Source: Endomychus coccineus
Taxonomy: Eukaryota; Arthropoda; Insecta; Coleoptera; Endomychidae
Assembly (NCBI GenBank): GCA_958510875.1
Contig: OY294071.1
Span: 32,394,581-32,458,580 of the forward strand
Direction of reading: 5' to 3'
DNA: 64,000 bases
This document shows, in pieces, positions 12,139-23,240 of this stretch (positions are counted from its first letter, which is position 1; each line of letters starts with the position of its first letter). The position numbers and the translations under genes are program-made. Under the pieces are notes generated by a model that was not told the DNA's origin, searched no databases, and saw only the letters and a program-made list of their open reading frames with translations.

Positions 12139-12705
12139 AATTTTATAAAATTTTTACGGAAAGCAAAGTAAAAACTGACAGTTTTGAGAATAAATTCTTC
12201 AAATGCCAAAATGACATTAGAAAAGCAAAGGCAACTAAGGTATTTTAATCAAGTAAAATTAGTAAGCCAAAATTGCAGAGACTCGAAAATTAATTTTTTC
12301 AAGCTAATCCGTTGATTTTATCAAAATTTTCTAAGAGTAAGAAAAGTTTTCAAATTAGATAAGCTATCTACATAAAAAATGTCGAGTGAATTACATTGAC
12401 CACAAAAAAGTTCTGGACACTTTTCCCGTTACATCCTCAAGTTTGAGCTATTTCTATGGTCTCTAAGGCTCTGTGTTCCACTCTCAAAAATGGCCATTAT
12501 TGACAGTAACTCACCTGTTGAATATTGTAAAAGTTCTTCATCACGTTCTCAAGTTATACCGAAAAAACAAAATTATTTTTGCAATTTTGAAGCCCTCTAC
12601 CGGGTAAACAAGACACTTGAGGCAAAAGTAAAAAGACTCATCAACTTTTTTTCGAATCAAAGAATCTTCGGCTTTATTTTTGCCACGCCGTTCGAGGACA
12701 GCCTG
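12100..12705 (-). repeat. Right terminal inverted repeat of the mariner/Tc1-like element
   Basis: Mirror copy of 10439-10983. It contains the transposase start at 12138, and the sequence outward from that ATG probably includes its promoter (inference). It is slightly longer than the left arm because it keeps an extra ~60 bp near 12320-12385. Confidence 0.9.
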
Positions 12706-12944
12706 TATATTACAAAGTAAGTTAGTTCTATAATAATGCCAAAGTTTTATTTTACATCCCCCAATTCAGATAGTATGAGGGAAATATTGTCTAAATATTA
12801 TTAAATACCCTTTTTGGATCGCTCTAGATCATTTTGATATCAGTGTGTGCGTGTGTGCATTAACCACTGTGGAGACGATTGCGCTGTTCCTATATTGGTC
12901 GTACGGATTTGAAATTTTGCAAATCGCTTTAAAGTGGTGAAAGT

Positions 12945-13990
12945 AGGAATGGTATTCCTCAAGCAGCTCAAGTGAAACTTAAGCTCAATTTCTTGTGAAC
13001 CTATTGCTTGGTGAAATTTGTTTCCCAAGCATGTATTCACACAGCAACGTACATATTGCTACGAGTGCTTGGTTAGTTTAGATGATTTTTCGTCAAGCTG
13101 AACAAGTAAAATATTACAAAGTTGCTGAACCTATTGCTTGGTGAAATTAAACTTATTCAGTTTTATCCCAAGCATTGATTCACACAGAAACGTACAAACT
13201 ACTAAGAATGATTATCATAAATGATTTATTCCCCAAGCAAAACAAGTAAAACATGCCAAGCAGCTAAATTTGTTCTGAACCCATTGCTTGGTAAATTTGA
13301 ACTTATTCATTTGTTCCCCAAACATGTTTCCACACACACAGCAACATAAAAATTGCTAGGAATGCTTGATAATTATTGAACATTTTTTCCTCAACCAGAA
13401 CAAGTAAAACATTCCAAGTCGCTCAATTTGTTCAGAACCCATTGCTTGGTGAAATTGAACTCATTTATTTATTTCCACGTATGTTTCCATACAGCATCGT
13501 ACGAATTGCTAGGAATGCCCGATGATCATACGGGATTATGGGATAGCAGAACAAGTAAAACATTCCAAGTCGCCCAATTTGTTCAGAACATATTGCTTGG
13601 TGAAATTGAACTCATTCATTTGTTTCCAAGTGTGTTTCCACACAGCATCGTACAAATTGTTAGGAATGCTCGATGATCATATAGGATTTCTTCCGCAAGC
13701 AGAACAAGTAAAACATTCCAAGTCGCTCAATTTGTTCTGAATTCATTGCTTGGTAAAATTTAACTTATTGAATTGTTTCTCAAATATGTTTCCACACAAT
13801 AGAGTACTACAAATTGCTAGTAATGCCCGATCATATAGAATTTCTTCTGCAAGCAGAACAAGTAAAATATTCCCAGCCACTCAATCTTTTCTAAGCCCAT
13901 TGCTTGGTGAAATTGAACTTATTCATTTGTTTCCCAAACATGCTCCCTCACTGCAACGTACAAATTGATAGGAATGCTCGATTATTCTCA
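12945..13990. repeat. Tandem array of ~150-158-bp units (seven copies)
   Basis: The landmark ATTGCTTGGTRAAATT recurs at about 13003, 13133, 13283, 13441, 13592, 13745 and 13899, giving spacings of 130, 150, 158, 151, 153 and 154 bp. Each unit also carries TTTCC(A)CACA(CA)GCA(A/T)CGTAC, AGGAATGCTCGAT and GCAGAACAAGTAAAACATTCC. The units are clearly related but diverged, more so at the left edge. Short open frames within it (for example 13428-13676) are repeat read-through. The unit length is close to one nucleosome repeat, as is common for satellites. Confidence 0.9.
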
Positions 13991-16079
13991 AACGGCAGCA
14001 TATAAGTGAGACTTTCTTTACTTTGTGCGAAATATGAAAAATAGTTTGTATCATTGGAGCACAGGCATTTGGAAAGTTCAAATCACATTTAACAAATTCC
14101 ATTGCCTCGATCCATGCCACCATAGCAACTGAACTATATTCTAATGATAGATGCTTTGGAATTAGCTGTCGGCTCAATTATTCGAATGTGAGATGCAAAT
14201 AATATGCGGAAATAACCAATGTGTATAATAGCACTGAAAAATTTTGGTGAAGTGAAATTCCTTCAAGAGAAGAATCTACAACCAAGAAATAATTGAAAAA
14301 CTTTTTTAAATGATGAACTTAAACTTTGTTAACAGTGGTATTATCAAGGTTTCAGACCAACTCGTGATTGCGTCTTAAACCCCTAATCGATATGTTCTTT
14401 TCAAGGTCCGAATTTGCCCCTTTTATGAATTATCATACCAAAACAAGTCTGAAAATTGTAATTTAGTAATTAAAATGGAAATTGGCGCGATAAAAAACAT
14501 ACCTTCTCCCTACAAACAATTATTTTTCTTTATTACTTTATAACTGGTTTAATATCTTTTAGATGACGACCGAAGAATTCATTATACAGCGTAATTGTAA
14601 TTAGGACAGTGGGTAGTCGCATTTCTTAAAATTTATATTCTTGGGGAACTAACTATTTTTACGATCTGCCTCAGCCTCCAACTCACTCCATCTGTCAAAC
14701 AAAAAAAACATCGCCGTTTTTCTATTACCGCCGACTTCCAGATGTAAAATGTTACAATCTCTTAATTTAGCAGAAATTTCAATTGTTTGCTAAGCTTCGT
14801 TGATTATTTTTAAAACCCACTTTCCTGTTTTGTGAAGGGTGCGATCGTTTCCTGTTTCTTTCGTGACACGCAGTTTTTTAGTTACAAGGAACACCGAACG
14901 GGAAAACAAATCTGGCATTAAAATTCAAAACAAATAGCTTCTCTTGTAGACATAATAGGAGTTGTGTTATTTCGATTCTATATTTAAAATGTCGTCCAGA
15001 AAATAATTACGTTCATTTCAAGGCACACTAGACGGTTGAACAGATTACCAGAATCGTATGTTTGAAAAAATAATTCCTTTCCTAAAAATAATGAAATTGT
15101 GTTTGATGTAGGTTCATTTACTTTATTCATTATTTCTTCTGTGTGTCTTAAATGGTATTGTAGGTAGAAGTTTCAATTTAGTTGGTATTATTAAATTATA
15201 ACACACTTTAGTAAATGGTGAGATGAGAGAACAGCCATTATAGGACGTTTAAAACTCCACTATAATGGCTATCAATGTAGATTCAATAGTTATTTCCGAG
15301 TAACGTCGGTTATTATTATTTTGAGCAGGAATAACATAATTAGATAAAGAAAATAGTGTTTATAATAACCAGTTCTTGATAATTAGAGTGCTAATCAAGT
15401 AGCAAAAACAAATTGGCGCTGTGCTACGCTTACGTAGAAAGAGACCACGATCAGTGATTTCAGGTTGCAAATACCAAACCGCTCCAAGTTAGGATTGGCG
15501 ATTGATTGGTGATTTCAGAAATACAGAATGCCAAAAATCTAAAATCTACCGAATATTTTAGACCAAATGCTGAATTTAGGGGAGCCTTACGAAATGATCA
15601 AACCAAACCGCCGAATATGGCCCTCGAGTCCATCCAGAAGATTGAGGAAGAGTTGATGTTCTCCAAACCAGAACTTACAGAACCGGGCATTTTCTATAGA
15701 TTCCTATAGAAAAACTTTTCACACTTCCAAAAGCATGGCAAAATTCAGTAACAGATTTTAATGCAAATGCCTTTTGTGATACCTACTTTTGGTAAACAGT
15801 TAGTAAGGTACAGTAGCTAAGCATATTGTACTGTAACGGCTTTCCTAAACACTTGATCGCTTTTTTCTCAGATAGTTCCAAAATCGATGCCTGCTTATGG
15901 AAGTTACTGGCTTCAGGTATAGCATGTCCGAGGTAGCATCTGGTATTCCGGAAGAACTTTTTCACTGATTATGTTAGCATGTGTGCGACATATATGGATG
16001 ATATGAAGCTTTACTTCAATCTATCAATCAATCAAAACGGGGGCGAATAAGTCCAAAGCACTTAGACCGCTTAATTGGT
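13991..16079. other. No recognised gene; one unassigned open frame at 15506-15709
   Basis: AT-rich sequence without recognisable domains. The plus-strand frame at 15506-15709 begins at GTG and codes for a hydrophilic 67-residue peptide (IQNAKNLKSTEYFRPNAEF...) of unknown identity. It could be a retroelement scrap, and I see no splice context that would make it an exon. A minus-strand frame at 15783-15965 is likewise unrecognised. Confidence 0.45.
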
Positions 16080-17014
16080 TTCATTGTGCAGCCCTTGATA
16101 TAAGACTCAGTCCAGCAAGCCTAAGGCAGCACCAAAAGCTACGATTCTGCATGGACTGATGTTCCTTCTGGCCTCAGGCATATATGCGCTGCCGAGGTGT
16201 TCTAGCCTAAGATAAGCCAGTGCTGGACATTCTACAAGGAAATGAGAGGCAGTTTCGTCCGTCTCTCCGCATCTACCACAACCTGGGTCATCAACGATGC
16301 CCACTAAGTGTAGATGTTTATTCAGATGACAATGTCCTGTGAGGAGTCCTGTCACCAGCTTTAAGCATCATCGGCTCATAGAGAGAAGAGTTTTCTAGAG
16401 TTTGGGCGAGAACTCCGCGATGTTGCCTCACACTGGAGAGAAACCGAAATCCACTGTCTATCCAGTAGCTTTCGGAAGGCGTGATGGAGCTCGGTGGGCG
16501 ATGACATTCCGATCGCTGGATTGGGTCCAGGGGTACCTAAGGAGCCCCGTATGCCCAATTCATCGGCCCTTACGTGTACTTCCCCTCCAGAGTGGGCGGG
16601 TACCCATACTAGCTGAAGTTTGTTCCTTCTGGCACTCCAAAATGAGCCTAGAAGTCACTCTATGGGTGCGAAGTGCGCCCAGCGCCACTCGGCTGTCAGT
16701 CGGTAGCTTAGTCTCAGGTTTTCCAGAGCACAGGTCCGGATTGCACCTACGGGATCTGAAAGCTTCCTTTTGGGTATGCACGAGTAGACTCCGGCTCCGC
16801 TAGACTTTGCAGTCTTGGACCCGTCCGTGAACCACTTGAGTTTCCCTGGCGAGAGTGGTCTGGAGTCCTTCTCCTTCCAGTCCATACTCTGGGTTATGAG
16901 GACGTCTGGTGTTTGCAACCTGACAACAGGAGCTATCACATCCTTAAGTCCAATCCCAAATTTTGCTAAGACCGCATGGCACAGACGCGCCGACCCAGTG
17001 ACCCAGCAAACCAA
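16080..17014 (-). pseudogene. RNase H-type LINE remnant (RNase H and C-terminal block)
   Basis: Minus-strand 3' portion of an I/R1/LOA-type ORF2. The order is right: the RNase H opening KWFTDGSKTAKSSGAGVYS near 16840-16780, the late RNase H block LVWVPAHSGGEVHVRADELG near 16620-16550, then GTPGPNPAIGMSSPTELHHA near 16535-16480. The C-terminal zinc-knuckle-like block follows (LTGHCHLNKHLHLVGIVDD, then CGRCGETDETASHFLVECP, near 16345-16215). The frame ends with GAALGLLD near 16110. The middle of RNase H is missing and at least three frames are needed, so it is inactive. The block is less decayed than the copy at 825-2520 and is a different subfamily. Confidence 0.88.
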
Positions 17015-19261
17015 TACGCCGTACCCACAACCACTATTTTAATGTTGAGCTGTAGGTTGACGATCTCCACCAGGATCTTTACTTACTTATTAGATCTTTA
17101 AAGGATGCTATTTTGTTACAGAACACCTGTAGTGACAGCAACTGTAATCATACCAGAAGCATGTCGCCACTGTTGTTTTTATACAGCATTGCTAACATTA
17201 CTTTGCCCCGAACATGTAACATGAATGATCTTGGAAATATCTTTGATTCACAATTACTGTTCTCTAATGCACATGTAGAATTCTTTTGCTCAAGCGCTAA
17301 CAAATCTGGACTTGATATTCCGTAATAGCCTGGCTATTCAGTTTAATTATGCTAGCACTATGTGGTCTCCATCTCTACTGCTTGTTGCATTGGTAAGTTA
17401 TAGCGTGTATTGAGAAAATTTCTGAAATGATTTTCTTAAGGAATCCATGGTGTTTATGCTTTTCGAGGATACCCCCAAGATTCACTGCTGGAATTAAATA
17501 GATAAATAAATATTTGTGATATGGCCTTTTGTCAAAGATATCAAATGTTAATGACGTTCTATGGAAATGTTCAACACTTCCTGACAACCTAAACTTCACA
17601 GGTGACATACAATGATCTGTTCTGAAGTAATGGTTAGCTTAATGATGATCATTTAGATAATTTAAACTACGTCTCAGTAATGCCTCTGGTATTGATCCTT
17701 CGAACTTTTACAAGACGATTCACTGTTTGGTACGTTGTAATTTCCTATCCCGGAGGACCATAAATGTTAAAAATAGATCGCTTTTGGCAGAAATAGATCT
17801 CGTGAGACTCGTTCGGGTTGTTTGGATTGAGTCCAAACCGCTTACTTCGCCGTCCTAACTTAGAGCTGCATATATTGATGTGATGTTTGTTAGAAAAAGA
17901 TTTAGAAGTTCAAAAAAATCTAATTTTGGTAAATTATCAATCGTACATGTTGCCTCTTAGCAGAAGAAAACAAGCCACCCTTCGTTTCCCTCTGTCTCCT
18001 TTTGATATTACTCCAAAATACGAAATATCCCTTTCGATTGACGCACAGTCTATTCATCCTCGATGCAAGACATATTTATTTGAGCAATTAGATATAGGTT
18101 TGAGGGGGGTTGAATAGATTACCTACAAATGTCAAGACTACCGTGATGTTTCAAATTCGTCCAATGGTCTACTATGATTTATGAGTAAGAAGCAATCCTT
18201 TTTATAGTTGTGACGTTGTCTTGTCTGGGACGAATTGGCGCTAATTGCGTTGTCACAAGAGACAACCCTTGACGTAGGACGTAATCAATAGGAACGATAG
18301 TCGCAGAGGTAATTTAGTGAAAACAATCGAGTCCGCACTCAGTCCGCATCAGAAGGAAGTGATTGGGGATATGTAGTAATGGCAGGGGGAGGTATGTTGT
18401 AATTACATGTGGCCAACCAAGGTTACTTAATTTCAAAGGTCTCTCGGGATACGAGCTGATTGAATGCTACCCCACATCTTCTACACGGAGATGAGAAATG
18501 AGACCTCCCCATATGAACTTCTATTATAAATCGTGCGATTCTGCATTGAATGATATATCACTCGGTTATTCTCAAAGCGACATCATGTATTCACCATACG
18601 TTATTTTTGCTTCTGTTCAAGAATTAATATAAGCTACCTCACTGTAGGGAAAGCAGAATTTCCATCTGTGAGGCAACGTAAACTATATTGCACGAGAAAA
18701 GCAAAAATCGACAAATCAATTAACGAAAGACTTCCGTCACCGATTACAGTATTTCCGTATCTACAGGGTAAGCATAGTTCAAAGATCATCATCATGGTGT
18801 AAACTTATTATTGTAACAGCTCTAAATCAATATACCCAAACGTCGAATACGTATTTTGGCAGCTGAGCTGTCATTTTAAGGCAAATGGGTGTCGAAATGT
18901 GTATTCAAAATTTGGTTACAATCATTCGTCGCTCTTGTGTTGAACAGAGTTTTGACAACTTTCTTGATTGCTGATGGTGAATTTTCCATTCAGTTCTAGA
19001 AACTAGATATCATACATACACCTACAGACGTTTTAGGTTATTTAAATCACAATAAATCAAGAGATCTACTGAATATGGGATCTTAGTTGCCGAAATGCGG
19101 ATTTGGTGCTATTGTGTTGACCACAGTCTTAGTAATCTATTGACTAGTAAGCCTTACATTAACTTACTGAAACTAACAGCTGGTAAAAAAGTCAAGAACA
19201 AGACCATGGCAATAGCTATCCAGACGCGCACACCGAAATACTTGGATGCTAAGTTCTAAAA
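17015..19261. other. No recognisable gene
   Basis: No domain, structured repeat or RNA gene recognised in about 2.2 kb. The minus-strand frame at 17375-17608 (77 codons) and the plus-strand frame at 17887-18117 (76 codons) are unrecognised and may be chance. Confidence 0.5.
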
Positions 19262-21640
19262 TGTCATTGGACATTGCTTAGCACATATGGTTTTCAGCAA
19301 AAAATATTTGAGCCGACTAGAAGACCAAATTGTCTTGACAATATTTTCATTAATTTTACATCTGCTAATGATCAAGTCGCAGTATTGGAGTGTGACTTTT
19401 CTGATCACTCTGCGCAGCAAGTAAGTCTGGAACTTCCAGGTAAGGAAAATATAAGAAAACCAAAAAAATACAGACCTTTAACTGAGAAAGGTTTTAACAT
19501 CTTTCATTCAATTATAGAAAAGTTAAATTGGGACTTTACAAAGGATAAAAACAGAGATGTCAATGATGCATTCAACATCTTTCACCAGACTTTCATAGAT
19601 TCATATCATGTCGCGTTCCCCGAAAAGGAGTTTAGGGAGGGTAAATACAACCCCAATAACCAATGGTACACGAATGAATTGAAACAGTTAAGAAACCAAG
19701 TTGAACTTTTTAATGAATTATATATCAATTATAAATCAGATAATCTAAAATATATTAGAAATAGACTCCGTTTAAAATACAAACATGAAATAAATACAGC
19801 TAAAATAAATTCAAATGATAAAAAAATTTTAAACTCTTCAAATATGAATAAAAGTATGTGGGACATAATGAAAAGTAAAAATTTCGTTGACAAAGTTTCC
19901 CAAAGTAATATTAGCCCTAATGACTTTGCCAAACATTTTTCCTCTCTACCACATATGGTAATTGATGATATTGATAATAAAAATCAGAGTAGCCACACAC
20001 TCTTCTTAAAAAATATACCAGCAAATCTAAGTTTTTCTTTTTCTGAAGTGAGCTATAATCAAGTAAGGGACATAGTCAGGGGTTTGAAAAATAGTTCATC
20101 TAAGGATTTTTATGGCCTCTGTGTATCTCTCTTAAAAAAGAACATTCATAGTATCGTTTATCCTCTAACACACTTAATAAATGGGTGTCTTAGGAAAGGC
20201 ATTTTTCCCGATTGTTTGAAGGTTTCTAAAACAATACCCTTGTTTAAAAAGGGTGATATTAATGATGTTTCGAATTATCGCCCGATTTCTTTAGTACCCA
20301 TTTTCTCAAAAATACTTGAAAAAGTTATGTGTACACAGATTATTGATTATTTTGAAAAAAATGGGCTGTTTACTAAACATCAGTATGGTTTCAGGAAAAA
20401 ACGGAACACAACAGATGCAATCGTTGAACTCATTAACAACGTAATTCGTTGCTTTGAATCCGGGTTGTACTGTCTCTCCCTATTCTTGGACCTAACCAAA
20501 GCCTTCGATTGTGTGTCTCATTCGCTTCTTCTGGGCAAGCTAGAGAAGTACAATTTCGATGAAACTGGTAGAGCTCTTATTTTATCGTATCTGACAAACC
20601 GCAAGCAAACTGTATATGTGAATGGTGGTTGGTCAGAGGAGGTAGCAGTAAATATTGGTGTGCCGCAGGGCTCTATTATGGGGCCCTTGCTGTTCCTAAT
20701 ATTTATAAATGATTTTCCTGAATATTTGGCTGACTGCCTCACTATACTTTTTGCAGATGACTCGACGGTTTCTGATGATTGTGCTGACCTGGCTTGTGCA
20801 GAGGTGGCGTTTGACTGCATGCAAGAGATGGCAGCGGAGTGGTTCTCGGGATGCGGGTTAGGTATGAATAGAGAAAAAACAAAGAAGATGATATTTAGTC
20901 TGAGACACTCTGATATCTCTAGCGTAAAGTTCCTTGGTGTCTACCTCGATTCTAGACTTACCTGGAATGTCCAAATAAACTTTGTTGCAAAGCAGATCAG
21001 TAGAAATATATTTTTATTACGCAGATTGTCGTGCTCGGTTTCTCCAAAGGTATTAAAAACTGCATATTTTTCTTTGTGTGAGTCAGTCATACGATATGGC
21101 ATTTTAGTGTGGGGGAATTGCAGTGAATTTAATAGAATCTTTGGACTGCAGAGGAGGGCAATTCGTATTCTTGGTGGTGTCAGGTACCGTGACTGCTGCA
21201 AACATGTTTTTAGTAATTTAGGAATTCTCACGTTACCTGCTATTTTTATTCTTGAATGCTTATTATATGCACATAAAAATCAGAGTGCGGCGGAACTAAA
21301 TAGTAATGTCCATTCCTATAACACCCGAACCAAGGATAATATCCATCTAGAATTTTTTAGATTGAGTAGGTCACAAAAGGCACCAAATTTCATTTGTTTT
21401 AAATATTTTAATAAACTTTCGCCTTCTCTAAGAAATTTACCTGGTAAAAAATTTAAAAATGTGATAAAATCATTTTTACTAAAAAACTGTATTTATAATT
21501 CTGAAGACTTCTTGAATCTTGAATCTAATTGTTTTTAGTCTAATTTTATATATATTATGTTATTTAAAAAGTAATTTTGTTCTCTGACGTATGTATATAC
21601 TATGTATAAGACATCAATAAACACTACTACATACACTATT
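19262..21640 (+). mobile_element. 5'-truncated LINE insertion, Jockey/CR1 group
   Basis: A non-LTR retrotransposon copy cut off at its 5' end inside the endonuclease domain, as usual for target-primed insertion. It begins at about 19262, where the coding frame starts abruptly behind an in-frame stop at 19250. It ends shortly after an AATAAA at 21617, in a CACTACTACATACACTA tail. I could not identify a target-site duplication with confidence. It is the only long intact coding stretch in the window. Confidence 0.88.
19274..21538 (+). CDS. LINE ORF2 fragment: endonuclease end plus complete reverse transcriptase
   Basis: A 754-codon open frame without interruption. Residues 1-50 are the end of the apurinic-type endonuclease, with its last motif SDH at 43-45. 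The reverse transcriptase follows: LFKKGDINDVSNYRPISL near 322-340, HQYGFRKKRNTTDA near 370-385, motif A FLDLTKAFD at about 404, motif B GVPQGS at about 462, and catalytic motif C FADD at about 493. FLGVYLDSRLTW near 555 and the C-terminal HSYNTRTKDN near 680 are typical of CR1/L2-like elements. There is no RNase H. The nominal start is a TTG, not a real start, because the true N-terminus was lost at insertion. The product would copy element RNA into DNA at a nick. This copy cannot nick for itself. The absence of stops implies a young insertion. Confidence 0.9.
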   Translation: MLSTYGFQQKIFEPTRRPNCLDNIFINFTSANDQVAVLECDFSDHSAQQVSLELPGKENIRKPKKYRPLTEKGFNIFHSIIEKLNWDFTKDKNRDVNDAFNIFHQTFIDSYHVAFPEKEFREGKYNPNNQWYTNELKQLRNQVELFNELYINYKSDNLKYIRNRLRLKYKHEINTAKINSNDKKILNSSNMNKSMWDIMKSKNFVDKVSQSNISPNDFAKHFSSLPHMVIDDIDNKNQSSHTLFLKNIPANLSFSFSEVSYNQVRDIVRGLKNSSSKDFYGLCVSLLKKNIHSIVYPLTHLINGCLRKGIFPDCLKVSKTIPLFKKGDINDVSNYRPISLVPIFSKILEKVMCTQIIDYFEKNGLFTKHQYGFRKKRNTTDAIVELINNVIRCFESGLYCLSLFLDLTKAFDCVSHSLLLGKLEKYNFDETGRALILSYLTNRKQTVYVNGGWSEEVAVNIGVPQGSIMGPLLFLIFINDFPEYLADCLTILFADDSTVSDDCADLACAEVAFDCMQEMAAEWFSGCGLGMNREKTKKMIFSLRHSDISSVKFLGVYLDSRLTWNVQINFVAKQISRNIFLLRRLSCSVSPKVLKTAYFSLCESVIRYGILVWGNCSEFNRIFGLQRRAIRILGGVRYRDCCKHVFSNLGILTLPAIFILECLLYAHKNQSAAELNSNVHSYNTRTKDNIHLEFFRLSRSQKAPNFICFKYFNKLSPSLRNLPGKKFKNVIKSFLLKNCIYNSEDFLNLESNCF

Positions 21641-21655
21641 GTGGTGAAACCCATG

Positions 21656-22260
21656 AAAATCTACGCATTTTTGTTACGGAGGTGAAAGATGACCCAGAAA
21701 ACAGCTGCCATTGAGTTGAACAAGGTACAAAGACTTGCATGCCTCCGCATAACGGAAACTATAAAATCAACACCAACATCAGCCATGGAAGTACTATTCG
21801 ACCTACTCCCAAGCACTCCTTTCAAACGGAGATGTATACGCAATCCTGCAATGTATAGGAGAAAACAACATGAGGGAAGTGCGTAACGTGTATATCAAAA
21901 TAGGCCGCTCAGACGCCACTAAGAGCACTCTTGAGGCCAAAACTGAGAAAAGTTTCAGAATGCCGTGAAGAGCTCAGCGCTCTGGTAGAACACAACAAAA
22001 TAACGTTGGTGTGGGTCCCAGTACACTGTGCCATCTAGGGCAACATAAATCTGATGAACTAGCCAGAATGGGTTCATCAGACTCATATGCCCAGAACTTT
22101 CAGAGTGACAAAAAGCGCAGTCCTACAACAGCAAAGAGAGTATTGGAATGAAGCTCCTCGCATGCACCACGGGAAAAATTTGTAGAGAATCGTCGAAAAA
22201 CGGAACTGAAGAACTACACAACATGAGTAGGTGCCAGGTTCCAATACCTCACTGGTTTTA
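21656..22260 (+). pseudogene. RNase H-type LINE remnant (RT end and RNase H)
   Basis: Follows the intact LINE directly and is read in the same direction, but belongs to the I/R1/LOA type. Visible: the post-RT block ELNKVQRLACLRITETIKS then PTSAMEVLFDLLPSTPF near 21710-21820. The RNase H pieces IRNPAMYRRKQHEGSA (21835-21885), ECREELSALVEHNKITLVWV (21958-22018) and GSSDSYAQNFQSDKKRSP (near 22070-22125) follow. The TDGS opening is lost by a deletion near 21825. It shares the middle stretch with the minus-strand copy at 27030-27600 (CGCAATCCTGCAATGT.. AGAAAACAACATGA), so the two belong to one subfamily. Confidence 0.8.
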
Positions 22261-22559
22261 ACCTTATGACGCTGTAGATAAAACTGTTCATGCGGGCGTA
22301 GTACACATTTGACTTACTATCTGGAAAAAAATACTTGGGGGGTAAAATTCTGTAGCCCTGGCAACTCCGGTGATATCAGCTAGTTGACATGAATATCTCA
22401 AGATCTCGTAAGTTTGTTCATACATTGTAGAGTTTTGAAGGTCACACAGTAGTCTTCGAAAGTATAGTCACTGTAGTTTCTATAATATAAGTGATGAAAA
22501 ACAAAGTAATAAGTGTTTTAATATATCTTTTATCCCAAAAAATTTTCGAGAGCCTGAAG

Positions 22560-23240
22560 ACGAAAAATCACTTGAAAAATGAAGCCAGAAATGATATTAT
22601 TTTCAAGGCATTGTCAAAGAACTGTTGCACTAGCACAGTGCCTTTTGGCATTCAAGCTACATAATGGCCTGATGGCTTAGTTGAACAACATTGCCTCTTT
22701 TTTGATTCATACGAGCTTTTCAATTGCCTATCTTTTTTTAGAGCTTCAAGGCAACAACATCTTTGATGAATTTCCCAACTTCGAGAAACTCGTGATTCAC
22801 AAAATCGATTGTGAGTGATGTTCAAAATGCTATTTGGGCCAAATTAGTTGGACCATTCTAACTCGGTACCCACATAAAATAATGGTGAAAAATCAGCGTT
22901 AGCCGAACATATCTTAAATGTAAATCACACCATTCCTCAAGAAAGTTTATCACTCTTGAAACACAATGATAAAGATCTAGGTGATTTAGAAGGGATGGAA
23001 ACGTATAAGCGTAAAGGCAATTCATTGAATTTAGATTTAATCTTCAGCTGAGGGTAATCCCATATATACCATATCAATTTCAAATAGTATTTAAGCAGGC
23101 ACATTTTGAATTCTAATTTAGTTCACTCTGATGATGGGTACTTGGTAGCTGAAAGGTCCTCTGTACTTTAGCAGCATTTTCAGTGGATAAGAGTGATTGT
23201 TTCGTATTTATAGTGTTTTGAAACTTCAACTAATATACTT
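22560..23240 (+). pseudogene. Penelope-like element remnant with GIY-YIG endonuclease
   Basis: Penelope-like elements pair a reverse transcriptase with a C-terminal GIY-YIG nuclease that nicks target DNA. Here the nuclease is readable over two frames: FEKLVIHKIDCE near 22770-22815, KCYLGQISWTILTRYPHK near 22828-22880, then KSALAEHILNVNHTIPQ and LEGMETYKRKGNSLNLDLIF up to about 23046. The pattern I.C..C.YLGQ......R, A.HIL...H and LE..E..K matches that domain. A frameshift near 22810 and a stop near 22895 make it inactive. The tail at 23110-23235 recurs at about 42255-42345. Upstream sequence from 22560 is too degraded to assign, so the start is uncertain. Confidence 0.72.

Larger units (their letters stand above)
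10439..12705 (-). mobile_element. Mariner/Tc1-like DNA transposon with ~0.55-0.6 kb terminal inverted repeats
   Basis: A complete element bounded by CAGG...CCTG and flanked on each side by TA, the target duplication of the Tc1/mariner superfamily. The two ends are inverted copies of each other over more than 500 bp, far longer than the ~30-bp TIRs of classic mariners. Between them lies one transposase gene on the minus strand (11090-12138), which is frameshifted. The element is therefore non-autonomous now, though its ends look intact. A ~153-bp tandem array begins about 240 bp to its right. The family is assigned from the DDE-type transposase motifs, the TA flanks and the single-gene layout. 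Confidence 0.9.

Noticed and set aside
13428..13968. Several 70-80-codon frames encoding repeated FVQNILLGEIELIHLF-like peptides
   Set aside because: Read-through of the ~153-bp tandem array, with frame shifting from unit to unit.
16402..16803. 133-codon plus-strand frame
   Set aside because: It lies antisense to the RNase H remnant, whose minus-strand translation carries the recognisable motifs.
23128..23160. CTGATGA...GAAA as a hammerhead ribozyme
   Set aside because: The core boxes are present but the stem between them pairs poorly (about 3 bp plus a mismatch) and I found no outer stem. I kept it only as a hint in the shared-tail finding.
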